Shown in pieces: positions 24,923 through 32,677 of a DNA stretch of 64,000 nucleotides. This stretch comes from Ruminococcus sp. Marseille-P6503 (GTDB lineage Bacteria > Bacillota > Clostridia > Oscillospirales > Ruminococcaceae). The stretch is from positions 186,001 to 250,000 of the forward strand of contig NZ_UWPB01000001.1 of assembly GCF_900604945.1 (NCBI RefSeq), written 5' to 3'. The position numbers and the translations under genes are program-made. The notes under the pieces are model-generated. The model worked only from the letters and a program-made list of their open reading frames with translations. It was not told the DNA's origin and searched no databases. How positions within the stretch are numbered: position 1 is the first letter of the stretch; the number at the start of each line of letters is the position of its first letter.

Positions 24923-26272
24923 TTACATTGTAAGAGTTCCGCTTTCACTTTCAAAGAGCATCAGTATCTGCTCTTCCTTGCCGGTATATGCGTTTACATA
25001 TACCAGAACGTGAGAGCCGTCCTCAGACTGACATTTGAATTCGTAGCAAAGAAGCTCTTCGGTTGAATCGGACGGAATTACCGCAAGCTGACGCGAAAGA
25101 ACCTCAAGCATGGGGGAAACCTTTTCCTGAGCGTCAAGAACGGAAATTCTGTTGTCGTTATAGCCGCGCTTTTCATGATTGACCAGGAAGCCTCTCGCGT
25201 CGTAGCCCAGTATCTCTCCGTTGTCCATTGCCACCGATACCTTTATAAGATCGGTATAGCAGCATATACCGTTATCGTCATAGGCGTAATTTACAGTGAG
25301 TATCCCGTTATAATCCTCGTAATAGGTCTTAGTCATCGAGTTGACGCCTAGCTCCTCAAGAAATTTGCCGGCTGCTTCAAGACCCTCCTCCTGAGAAAGA
25401 GAGCTGTCCGTAACCTGACGGCTTTTGAGGAAGTAGGAGATATATCCGCCGTTCTTTGTAACCGCGCAGGTCACGCTGCCGTTATCGTCTGAAAATACCC
25501 ATGACGGCATTTTTCCGGCTTCTTCGCTGATCTGTGTAAAATCCGTTGAATTGATGTTGAGTGCAAGGGTGCACCGTTCCAGAGCCTTCTGCTGGGTCAC
25601 TTCTTCCGCTTCGGCTGTCATTTTAGGCGTCTTTTCAAGAATATGATCCGAAAAGGGTCCGTCATATATAAGCGTAGGATAGGAGTCGAAGCCTTCCTCA
25701 AAGTCCTCAAAGCCTTCGGTGACAGACGGCGTTTCGGCGTCCGTTCCGGCTGACACGGTTTTGCTTGCTACGTTTGAAAGAGAAATCTCGCCGCTTGAAA
25801 TGCTGTTTTCAAGCTCCCACATATCGTCGTTCAGACGCTTTGAGAAATCGTAAAGCGTGCGGAGCTTTTCATATTCATCCAGTGAAATTTCCTCGCCTTC
25901 GCTTGCTTTTTCCGCAATAGACAAAGCGTAGTTTCCGACCTGAGAAAGGAATTTATAGGTGTTTTCAAGCTGAAGCTCCTCGACCGGAAGCTGAGATAAT
26001 GCGGCTTTGGCGGCTGAGGATTCTCTCCAGAGCTTCGCGGCAAGAGTTTCGTGCATATCCGCGGTTCCCGCGTAAAGCTCCTTCTGCAAAGTATTGCTGA
26101 TATTGTCAGCGGCAGTCGAAAGATCCTCTACGGCTCGTAAATACGAATACTCAAGGGCTCTGGCGCTGGTATTATGCTGATTCATAAGCTGAACGTTGCG
26201 TACTGCCAAAGCGGTTACCGCGGCGGCGGCAAACGAGCAGATCCTTATTAAACCTCTTCTTGTTACTGACAT
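24923..26272 (-). CDS. ypeB: Germination protein YpeB
   Basis: A 449-residue protein needed in Bacillus to place and stabilise the cortex-lytic enzyme SleB in spores. It has an N-terminal signal anchor (about residues 9-28), a helical YpeB N domain rich in ALEYSYLRAVEDLSTAADNISNTLQKELYAG, and C-terminal PepSY repeats (for example EAAGKFLEELGVNSMTKTYYEDYNGILTVNYAYDDNGICCYTDLIKVSVAMDNGEILGYDARGFLVNH). The start at 26272 has AAGGAGG at ideal spacing. An upstream in-frame ATG does not. sleB is not adjacent; a SleB-type hydrolase lies about 5 kb away on the other strand. The leader carries four copies of an unusual 16-bp motif. Confidence 0.9.
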   Translation of the reverse strand: MSVTRRGLIRICSFAAAAVTALAVRNVQLMNQHNTSARALEYSYLRAVEDLSTAADNISNTLQKELYAGTADMHETLAAKLWRESSAAKAALSQLPVEELQLENTYKFLSQVGNYALSIAEKASEGEEISLDEYEKLRTLYDFSKRLNDDMWELENSISSGEISLSNVASKTVSAGTDAETPSVTEGFEDFEEGFDSYPTLIYDGPFSDHILEKTPKMTAEAEEVTQQKALERCTLALNINSTDFTQISEEAGKMPSWVFSDDNGSVTCAVTKNGGYISYFLKSRQVTDSSLSQEEGLEAAGKFLEELGVNSMTKTYYEDYNGILTVNYAYDDNGICCYTDLIKVSVAMDNGEILGYDARGFLVNHEKRGYNDNRISVLDAQEKVSPMLEVLSRQLAVIPSDSTEELLCYEFKCQSEDGSHVLVYVNAYTGKEEQILMLFESESGTLTM

Positions 26273-26293
26273 AACTGCCTCCTTGAATTTTGT

Positions 26294-26404
26294 GTACATA
26301 AAAACGTACTTATTTTATATTTTGTACTTTTTATTGTACTTTTAAAAAGAAAATTTTCTGTACATATAATTGTACTTATATAAAATTAGTACAATAAAAC
26401 GTAC
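26294..26404. repeat. Four-copy array of GTAC-N8-GTAC motifs
   Basis: Copies lie at 26294-26309, 26324-26339, 26360-26375 and 26389-26404. Every copy has exact GTAC arms with an 8-base spacer. Start-to-start distances are 30, 36 and 29 bases, roughly three helical turns. Read in a common orientation the copies resemble GTACAATAAAACGTAC; the second copy is inverted. They fall inside the predicted transcribed leader of ypeB, so a protein bound here would act as a roadblock, or a second promoter exists within the array. Confidence 0.85.
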
Positions 26405-26425
26405 ATATATTATCCTTGTCAGAAT

Positions 26426-26454
26426 TATTATGCCGGAAAATTTCAATAATATAC
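26426..26454 (-). promoter_or_regulatory. Sigma-G-like promoter of ypeB
   Basis: On the minus strand GTATA (26454-26450), 17 bases, CATAATA (26432-26426). Both elements match the Bacillus sigma-G consensus (GHATR, N17-18, CATWHTA) at every position. ypeB is a sigma-G gene in Bacillus, which supports the call. Confidence 0.75.
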
Positions 26455-26462
26455 TTATTTAT

Positions 26463-26491
26463 TTGCATTATTGTTCGGATTGTGCTATAAT
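26463..26491 (+). promoter_or_regulatory. Sigma-A promoter of the cysteine desulfurase gene
   Basis: TTGCAT (26463-26468), 17 bases, TATAAT (26486-26491) with an extended TGC before the -10. The leader is about 95 bases. Confidence 0.75.
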
Positions 26492-26593
26492 AAAATAGTA
26501 TGACTGCGGCGTAAAGCGGTTCACAAGAACGATACGCCAAGGTTTGCAGTTATATTTCATATAGCTGTTTACAGGAAAGGAATTGAAATTTTT

Positions 26594-27721
26594 ATGATAT
26601 ATTTTGACAATGCCGCTACAACCAAGCCATGCAGCGAAGCGGTCGAAGCCGTTATGAAGGGGCTTGAGCTGTTCGGAAACCCTTCGTCGCTGCACGGTAT
26701 GGGAGTTGAGGCGGAATGTCTGATAAACAGGGCGAGAAGCTCAATCGCGGGATCTCTCGGAGCGGCTGATGAGGAGATATATTTTACCTCCTGCGCTACT
26801 GAGAGCAGCAATACCGCTATTTTCGGGATAGCAAGAACCATAGGCAAACGTAAAAAACGTATAGTTACCACCTCGGTAGAGCATCCGTCGGTTCAGGTCT
26901 GCTGTGACGAGCTTGAAAAACAAGGCTTTGAGATCGTAAGAGTAACGCCCGGTGAGGACGGTAAAATAAGCGCCGAGGATATAATTGCGGCTGTAAACGA
27001 CAATACCTGTCTTGTAAGCTGTATGCTTGTCAACAATGAAACCGGCAGGATACTGCCCGTAGAAAAGGCATTTAGGGCGATAAAGCGAAGATTTCCCCAG
27101 ACCGTCACTCACTGCGACTGCGTTCAGGGGTATCTTAAAATTCCCGTTAAGGTAAAAAAGCTTTATGCGGATATTATTTCCCTCAGCGGGCATAAAATTC
27201 ACGCTCCCAAGGGCATCGGAGCGATGTACATAAAAAAAGGCGTAAGAGTTCCTGCTTTTATGTACGGCGGCGGTCAGGAAAAAGGCTTCCGCTCCGGAAC
27301 GGAGTGCGTTCCGCTTATCTGCGGATTCGGAGCGGCAGCTGAAAAATACGCGGATACAATCGGGGAGAGATTTGAAAAAGCCGCTGCTCTGCGAAATTAT
27401 CTGTTTGAAAAATGCGGTGAGAACGGTATTCATGTAAATTCGGATACGGAATGTTCTCCGTATATCAGCAGCATTGCCGTTGATGGCTACAAATCAGAGG
27501 TGCTGCTGCATTTTCTTGAGCAGCGCGGAATCTATGTTTCAAGCGGCTCCGCCTGTTCCAAGGGAAAGAAAAGCTCCGTTATAAGAGAGTTTGGAATTGC
27601 CGAAAAGTATCAGGACTCTACTCTGCGCGTAAGCTTCAGCGAAGAAAATACTGCCCAGGAGATCGACAGTCTTATAGAAGCGTTGAAATCCGCGCGTCAA
27701 AAGCTGTGCGGGACAAGGTAA
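26594..27721 (+). CDS. Cysteine desulfurase, NifZ/IscS-like, partner of ThiI
   Basis: A 375-residue PLP enzyme that takes sulfur from cysteine to form a persulfide. MIYFDNAATTKPCSEAV is the class V aminotransferase N-terminus. SLSGHKIHAPKGIGAMYIKKG holds the PLP lysine (about residue 200). SSGSACSKGKK holds the active cysteine (about residue 321) in an IscS-type loop. It lies 85 bases upstream of thiI. In Bacillus the same pairing (NifZ-YtbJ/ThiI) supplies sulfur for 4-thiouridine in tRNA, so that role is inferred here, rather than general Fe-S assembly. Confidence 0.88.
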   Translation: MIYFDNAATTKPCSEAVEAVMKGLELFGNPSSLHGMGVEAECLINRARSSIAGSLGAADEEIYFTSCATESSNTAIFGIARTIGKRKKRIVTTSVEHPSVQVCCDELEKQGFEIVRVTPGEDGKISAEDIIAAVNDNTCLVSCMLVNNETGRILPVEKAFRAIKRRFPQTVTHCDCVQGYLKIPVKVKKLYADIISLSGHKIHAPKGIGAMYIKKGVRVPAFMYGGGQEKGFRSGTECVPLICGFGAAAEKYADTIGERFEKAAALRNYLFEKCGENGIHVNSDTECSPYISSIAVDGYKSEVLLHFLEQRGIYVSSGSACSKGKKSSVIREFGIAEKYQDSTLRVSFSEENTAQEIDSLIEALKSARQKLCGTR

Positions 27722-27805
27722 AATATAAGAACAAACATTTTACACTATTTATAATGTATATAAGGGGAAAAGGAATAAGATTTTTGAAAGGTGAGAAAAA
27801 CTGAT

Positions 27806-28984
27806 ATGAAAGAAGTTATACTGTGCAAATACGGTGAAATTGCTCTTAAAGGGCTTAACAAGAATAATTTTGAAAGCATTCTTGTGAAAAATGTAAAAAG
27901 ACGTCTCAGAAATTCAGGAAGCTTTAAGTATTCAAGGGCGCAGTCTACGCTGTATATCGAGCCTCTGTCGGAGGATACAGATATAGATGAGGTAGTTGAT
28001 AAGCTGTCAAAGGTATTTGGTATCGCCAAGCTGTGCAGGGCGCTGACGGTTGAAAAAAAAATGGATTCAATACTTCACGATTCAATGGATTATTTGGCGG
28101 AAGCGCTGGAGGGCGCCGCAAGCTTCAAGGTGAACGCGAAGCGCGCCGACAAGAAATTTCCGCTTAAATCTCCTGAGATATGCAGAGAGCTTGGACATGA
28201 GATACTTGAAAGATTTCCGCACCTCAAGGTAGATGTGCATGATCCTGACGTTACGGTAACAGTTGAAATACGGGAGGAACACGCTTTTATAAACGCTCTG
28301 AAGCTTGACGGAGCAGGCGGAATTCCGGTAGGCTCAAGCGGACGTGGAATGCTGCTGCTGTCGGGAGGAATTGATTCGCCGGTTGCCGGATATATGGTGG
28401 CAAAAAGGGGAGTGCAGATACAGGCGATACATTTTGAAGCTCCGCCGTACACTTCGGAGAGAGCAAGAATGAAGGTTGAAAAGCTGGCGGAGGAGATCGC
28501 GACCTACTGCGGCGATATTAATTTTTACTGCGTTCCTTTCACTGAGATACAGGAAGTGCTGCGCGACAACTGTCCCGAAGAGCTGTTTACAATACTGATG
28601 AGAAGGCTTATGATGGAGATCGCCCAGCGCTTCTGCGAGCGTGAGGACATTCAGTGCCTTATCACCGGAGAAAGCATCGGTCAGGTGGCAAGCCAGACGA
28701 TGTACGCTATGGTCTGCACTGACGCTGCCTGCCGTATTCCGGTTTTCCGCCCCTGCATCGGTATGGACAAGTCTGAGATAGTTTCTGTTTCAAGAAAAAT
28801 AGGCACGTTTGACACTTCAATTGAACCGTATGAGGACTGCTGCACGGTATTTACTCCTAAGCATCCGAAAACGAAGCCGGCGCTGTCCGAGGTGGAGGCC
28901 GCGCAGGCGGCTTATGACTATGAGCCGTTTATAAAAAAAGCGGTTGATAATACTGTAGTGAAATTAATCAGAAATAAAATCTGA
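27806..28984 (+). CDS. thiI: tRNA 4-thiouridine synthetase ThiI
   Basis: A 392-residue enzyme that adenylates and thiolates U8 of tRNA. It has an N-terminal ferredoxin-like and THUMP domain (to about 165), then an ATP pyrophosphatase domain with SGGIDSPVAGYMVAKRG (about 185-201). The C-terminal rhodanese domain of the E. coli protein is absent, as usual in Firmicutes, so persulfide sulfur must come directly from the adjacent desulfurase. The ATG at 27806 is preferred over GTG 27791, which overlaps the GAAAGGTGA ribosome site. Confidence 0.93.
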   Translation: MKEVILCKYGEIALKGLNKNNFESILVKNVKRRLRNSGSFKYSRAQSTLYIEPLSEDTDIDEVVDKLSKVFGIAKLCRALTVEKKMDSILHDSMDYLAEALEGAASFKVNAKRADKKFPLKSPEICRELGHEILERFPHLKVDVHDPDVTVTVEIREEHAFINALKLDGAGGIPVGSSGRGMLLLSGGIDSPVAGYMVAKRGVQIQAIHFEAPPYTSERARMKVEKLAEEIATYCGDINFYCVPFTEIQEVLRDNCPEELFTILMRRLMMEIAQRFCEREDIQCLITGESIGQVASQTMYAMVCTDAACRIPVFRPCIGMDKSEIVSVSRKIGTFDTSIEPYEDCCTVFTPKHPKTKPALSEVEAAQAAYDYEPFIKKAVDNTVVKLIRNKI

Positions 28985-29025
28985 TTCAGATAGTAAAATA
29001 ACAGAAGTCGGCGTAATCAAGCCGC

Positions 29026-29061
29026 TTTAATCTGACAAGTTATATAACTTGTCAGATTAAA
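29026..29061. terminator. 36-bp perfect palindrome after thiI, probable bidirectional terminator
   Basis: Positions 29026-29043 are the exact reverse complement of 29044-29061, including the central ATAT. As RNA this gives a stem of at least 16 bp with a minimal loop. The downstream T run is short and broken (TTATTATCC). Termination is the simplest reading; a large operator is possible. Confidence 0.6.
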
Positions 29062-29171
29062 TTATTATCCAGTATATACTGTATATTAAAAATTTTTTGA
29101 TTTAAAAATATTACTGTAAATATAAGCCAAATCATTATCTGTAAAGCTTAAAACCTTTCAAAAAACTATAG

Positions 29172-29346
29172 GTACATAAAAACAGACAGAAAAAACGTTC
29201 TGCTGAAGCTGGTTTTCAAAATAACCGCGTCCTGAATAACATATTATGGCAGATTGTATACTGTAACTTTTATTGTACAATTGAGAAAGGTTACGCAGCG
29301 GTTAAAAATGTAACCGAAATTCAATAAATAGTACGATAAAATGGAC
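29172..29346. promoter_or_regulatory. Three degenerate GTAC-N8-GTAC motifs
   Basis: 29172-29187 has one perfect arm and matches the first ypeB copy at 14 of 16 bases. 29263-29278 (inverted) matches the GTACAATAAAACGTAC consensus at 14 of 16, and 29331-29346 at 13 of 16. A TATACT at 29257-29262 abuts the second copy. Confidence 0.5.
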
Positions 29347-29607
29347 ATATATGCGCTTCGACACAAATTGTCACATATCACGAAAACCGCGCAATTCAGG
29401 GATAATATGTTGTTTTTCGACGCCTGTAAACAAGCATAAAAGCGTGGAGTTTAATTTAAAATAAGATTTGAAGTGTTACAAACAGGTTACATGATTATCC
29501 ACAAATTAACAGTGCATTATGTTAAATAAAAGGGCTGCATTAATAATCAGGCTATAATTACAGCTGTTTTTATGTGCATTATAGTAAAGAAACGGAGGTC
29601 AACCACT

Positions 29608-30144
29608 GTGAAATTTGCCGAAGATGACAAACTGGTTACAAAAACCCTTGACATTGTAACAAGCGATGTAGTAGAATATATGATAGCTAAAGGCATTACT
29701 CTCAGCACTGCTGAAAGCTGTACCGGAGGAATGCTCAGCCAGACGGTAACGTCAGTTTCCGGCGCGTCGAAGATATTTTTCGGAGGCGTATGCTCCTACA
29801 GCGAGGAAGTCAAAATGAAGCTTTTGGGCGTCAGCGCTAAAACGCTGGAGCGGTATACGGTCTATTCGGAACAGGTCGCTTCTCAGATGAGCGCGGGGAT
29901 CATGAAACTAACCGGAAGCGATTCCGCTGTCGGTATAACCGGTATTGCCGGTCCCGGCGGAGGTACCGCGCAAAAGCCTGTCGGAACGGTTTACGTTTCG
30001 GTAAGATATAAGGATTTTGAAACGGTACGCGATTTAATGCTTTATAAAGAATATGAAGATATGGACAGAAAATTCATTCGGTTGATAACTGTGCAGAGAG
30101 CTCTTGAAATGCTGCGGGAGCTTCTGCTGAAACATGAAAGCTGA
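29608..30144 (+). CDS. CinA C-terminal domain protein (nicotinamide-nucleotide amidase-like)
   Basis: A 178-residue single-domain protein of the CinA-C/PncC family, which deamidates nicotinamide mononucleotide in NAD recycling. TLSTAESCTGGMLSQTVTSVSGASKIFFGGVCSYS is the catalytic serine region and GITGIAGPGGGTAQKPVGTVYVSV the glycine-rich signature. The N-terminal molybdopterin-binding domain of full CinA is absent. GTG 29608 is chosen because CGGAGG sits 9 bases upstream; ATG 29572 lacks a site. The next gene begins 9 bases after its stop. cinA often neighbours recA, but here recA is 16 kb away. Confidence 0.85.
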   Translation: MKFAEDDKLVTKTLDIVTSDVVEYMIAKGITLSTAESCTGGMLSQTVTSVSGASKIFFGGVCSYSEEVKMKLLGVSAKTLERYTVYSEQVASQMSAGIMKLTGSDSAVGITGIAGPGGGTAQKPVGTVYVSVRYKDFETVRDLMLYKEYEDMDRKFIRLITVQRALEMLRELLLKHES

Positions 30145-30153
30145 GGATTGATC

Positions 30154-31239
30154 ATGTCTATGGCCAATGAAATCAAGAATATTTCTGAAAAGGACGATTC
30201 CAATTTTTTTGTCAGATTCGTCAAATATTTTGTACCGTGGAAGGGCGATAAGAGCGCCGAGGTAGTCAGGAAAATCGTTTTTATCTTCTCGATTTTCATC
30301 TTTGTTTTTTCTATAAACGAGCTTACTGATTTTCTCAAAAGCGACCAGGAGCAGATAGACTACGCTCAGGAGATCGTTAAGTACGAGCCGGATTTTGACG
30401 ACCTGAACCTTAACGACGTAAGCGGCGACGCTGAGGACGGCGCCGATATTCCGGAAAGCTCGGATAAGGAGCGCAAGGTTCAGAGCTGGGCGAAGGATTT
30501 GCTGAAAAGAAACGACGAGGTCGTTGGGTGGATAAAGATCCCCGGCTTTGTTAATTCAAACGGCGAGGAGTACATAAATTTTCCTGTGCTTCAGCACGTT
30601 ACGGATAATATCGACGAGGGAAACAATTACTACCTTAAAAGAAATCTTGACGAGGAGTATTATGATTCCGGAAGTATTTTTGCCGACTGCGTGATTCCGA
30701 TAGACAAAGACGGTCAGGCGGACAATATCACGATCTACGGACATCATATGAGAAAGCTGGGAACCTCCTTTACCCATCTCGCCGAGTATAAAGACGGCGT
30801 TGACTTTCTTAAAAAATATCCTGTGATCGAGTTCAACACAATTTACGACAGCGGTGAAAAATACGTTATAATCGGCTGCTTTGTTGCAGCCGCGGAGGAT
30901 AATCAGGACGATATTCCGATTTTCGATTACTGGAGATACCGTAACTTTGACGACGACGAATATTCGTTTGAAAGCTGGATAGATAATGTAAGAAAGCAGT
31001 CGTGGTACTCTTCGGACGTTGAGTGCACCGAGGACGACGATTATATTTCGCTTTCGACCTGTTCAAACGAGGTAAGCGATATGCGCTGGGTCATCGTCGC
31101 CAAGAAGATGACTGCCGACGATAATCTTGATCTTATCGTTGAGTCCTATGAGGAAAGGGACGATAAGGATATATATTTCCCGAAATGCTGGAGAAACGTA
31201 TGGGGAAACAACAAAAAGTATCTGGGCTGGTCTTACTAA
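30154..31239 (+). CDS. Class B sortase
   Basis: A 361-residue membrane-anchored transpeptidase that joins surface proteins to peptidoglycan. One membrane helix lies near residues 42-60. The catalytic elements are in order: TIYGHHM (His 197/198), LSTCS (Cys 303) and MRWVIVAKK (Arg 311). The spacing and the extra helix before the catalytic Cys fit class B. ATG 30154 with GAGG upstream is preferred to TTG 30148. No sortase substrate with an obvious NPxTx-type signal is encoded next to it, so its targets lie elsewhere. It forms an apparent operon with the CinA-type gene. Confidence 0.88.
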   Translation: MSMANEIKNISEKDDSNFFVRFVKYFVPWKGDKSAEVVRKIVFIFSIFIFVFSINELTDFLKSDQEQIDYAQEIVKYEPDFDDLNLNDVSGDAEDGADIPESSDKERKVQSWAKDLLKRNDEVVGWIKIPGFVNSNGEEYINFPVLQHVTDNIDEGNNYYLKRNLDEEYYDSGSIFADCVIPIDKDGQADNITIYGHHMRKLGTSFTHLAEYKDGVDFLKKYPVIEFNTIYDSGEKYVIIGCFVAAAEDNQDDIPIFDYWRYRNFDDDEYSFESWIDNVRKQSWYSSDVECTEDDDYISLSTCSNEVSDMRWVIVAKKMTADDNLDLIVESYEERDDKDIYFPKCWRNVWGNNKKYLGWSY

Positions 31240-31350
31240 GCTTAACTGCATCTTAGGATGTAAATATATAAGGCTCTGCGAATCTCTCACGCTCGCAGGG
31301 GAGACGGTTCCGCGGATATGCTGAACTGTCGGAAAGGTAATGTGATACAA

Positions 31351-32475
31351 ATGAAGCAGAAACAATCTGTAGAAGGGGTCTTGCGAAGCACGAAGCCTTC
31401 TATCAAGAAAGTAGGAACAATGCTGGGTTCCGGAGCAATGGCCGTGCTGGTTATCGGCGCTGTCAGCGTTTACGGGCTTTCGGGTAAAACCGAAATATCC
31501 GGCGGGGAAACAAAAGCTGCAGCTGAGTATAACGTTGCGGCAGTGCAGGCTGCTGACGAGGAGAGAATTCCTGCAAACACAACCGCTTCAATCGCGACTG
31601 TCAGCTGGTGGAAAGCGGGAGTCGAGGAGTATGAGTTTGTTGAAAAAGCTGTAACTACAGCTTCGTCAAAGAACAAGGAAGCTTCCAAGACCACTACAGC
31701 TAAGACGACTACGACATCGGCTGAAGCTTCTAAGTCTGAAAAAAAGACTGAGAAAGGCTCTGAGACTGAAGCGATTGAAACAAAGTCTATGTACGCGGCT
31801 GAGGCTGTCAACATGAGAAAGGGCCCTTCCAAGAGCGACGATGTTATAACCGTTCTGGCTGCCGGAACAAAGGTAAGCTGCACTGCAAAGACCGACGACG
31901 GCTGGTATAAGGTTGAGTACAACGGAACAACGGGCTACTGTATGGCGGAATACCTTACTTCAAAGGCTCCTGCCAAGACAACAACTACGGCAGCGGCTCA
32001 GACCTCTGCAGCGAAAAAGACGACTGCTGAAACTGCCGCGACCACAAAGAAAACAACGACAGAGGCTTCTTCCGACGGCTCGGATTCAGTTATAAGCTAT
32101 ACTGACGAAGAGTTTGAGATGATGTGCTATGTCCTTCAGGGCGAGGTCGGAGGTTGTTCGGACGCAAGCAAGATCGCTGTTGCAAACGTAATTATAAACA
32201 GAGTTAAGTCAAGCAGATTCCCTGATACTATAAAGGGCGTTCTGACAGCTCCTAATCAGTTCACAGCGATTTCCTCATACTACAACAAGACCAACACTCC
32301 GTCAAGCAGCACTAGAGAATGTGCCAAGAGAGCGCTCAGCGGAGAGGGCGCTGAGGAGTCAAAGGGCGCTACATATTATTACGCGCCTAAATATTGCTCC
32401 GGCTCAACTGCCGCATGGTTTGAAAGCCTTACGTTCTGTATGGAGCTTGAGGGTCAGAGATTTTTTAAGAATTAA
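31351..32475 (+). CDS. SleB/CwlJ-family cell wall hydrolase with SH3 domain
   Basis: A 374-residue exported protein. It has a signal anchor (about 20-42), a Thr/Ala/Lys-rich linker, a bacterial SH3 domain (about 150-205, YAAEAVNMRKGPSKSDDVITVLAAGTKV and YNGTTGYCMAEYL), a second Thr-rich linker, then the SleB catalytic domain. That domain begins YTDEEFEMMCYVLQGEVGG, includes IAVANVIINRVKSSRFPDTIKGVL, and ends at the C-terminus. SleB enzymes are lytic transglycosylases of spore cortex. The SH3 domain replaces the usual peptidoglycan-binding domain, so vegetative wall turnover is also possible. ATG 31351 is the likely start (GTG 31342 is an alternative). Confidence 0.85.
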   Translation: MKQKQSVEGVLRSTKPSIKKVGTMLGSGAMAVLVIGAVSVYGLSGKTEISGGETKAAAEYNVAAVQAADEERIPANTTASIATVSWWKAGVEEYEFVEKAVTTASSKNKEASKTTTAKTTTTSAEASKSEKKTEKGSETEAIETKSMYAAEAVNMRKGPSKSDDVITVLAAGTKVSCTAKTDDGWYKVEYNGTTGYCMAEYLTSKAPAKTTTTAAAQTSAAKKTTAETAATTKKTTTEASSDGSDSVISYTDEEFEMMCYVLQGEVGGCSDASKIAVANVIINRVKSSRFPDTIKGVLTAPNQFTAISSYYNKTNTPSSSTRECAKRALSGEGAEESKGATYYYAPKYCSGSTAAWFESLTFCMELEGQRFFKN

Positions 32476-32523
32476 TTTGTAAAAAAGTGCTGAAAAAATT
32501 TAATATAGTTTGTAAGAAGCTAC

Positions 32524-32566
32524 AAAAAGTCAGGACATAATTTCAATATGTCTTGACTTTTTCTTA
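32524..32566 (+). terminator. Terminator after the SleB-like gene
   Basis: A 15-bp stem with one G-U pair (32524-32538 with 32548-32562) ends in TTTTTCTT. Confidence 0.9.
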
Positions 32567-32677
32567 TTAATGATTAAAATTAAATTAGGTATTGCCATGA
32601 TGATTCTGGAAAGTTGTGGTATTTTTCGGCTTTTCAGTTTTTCTGGATCGCTGTTATAAAAACGCAAGAGGTATTTT

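Larger units (their letters stand above)
26273..26593. other. Divergent ypeB / cysteine desulfurase regulatory region
   Basis: It contains, from left to right, the ypeB ribosome site, four GTAC-N8-GTAC motifs (26294-26404), a sigma-G-like promoter for ypeB (26426-26454) and a sigma-A promoter for the desulfurase gene (26463-26491). No open frame of note. Confidence 0.7.
28985..29607. other. Long regulatory intergenic region upstream of the CinA-domain gene
   Basis: A very AT-rich 620 bases without a usable open frame. It holds a 36-bp perfect palindrome (29026-29061) and three degenerate GTAC-N8-GTAC motifs (29172, 29263, 29331). It also has paired GGTTAC/GTAACC elements (29289-29316) and TTAC repeats 11 bases apart near 29476. 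A TTCGACA heptamer (29357-29363, a Spo0A-box core on the minus strand), two GTGCATTAT direct repeats (about 29512 and 29573) and a lone TATAAT (29553-29558) complete it. The density of elements suggests complex control or an unannotated small RNA. Confidence 0.55.

Noticed and set aside
31240-31350. CTGCGA/TCGCAG inverted repeat before the SleB-like gene
   Set aside because: Only six base pairs with an 11-base loop; not distinctive.
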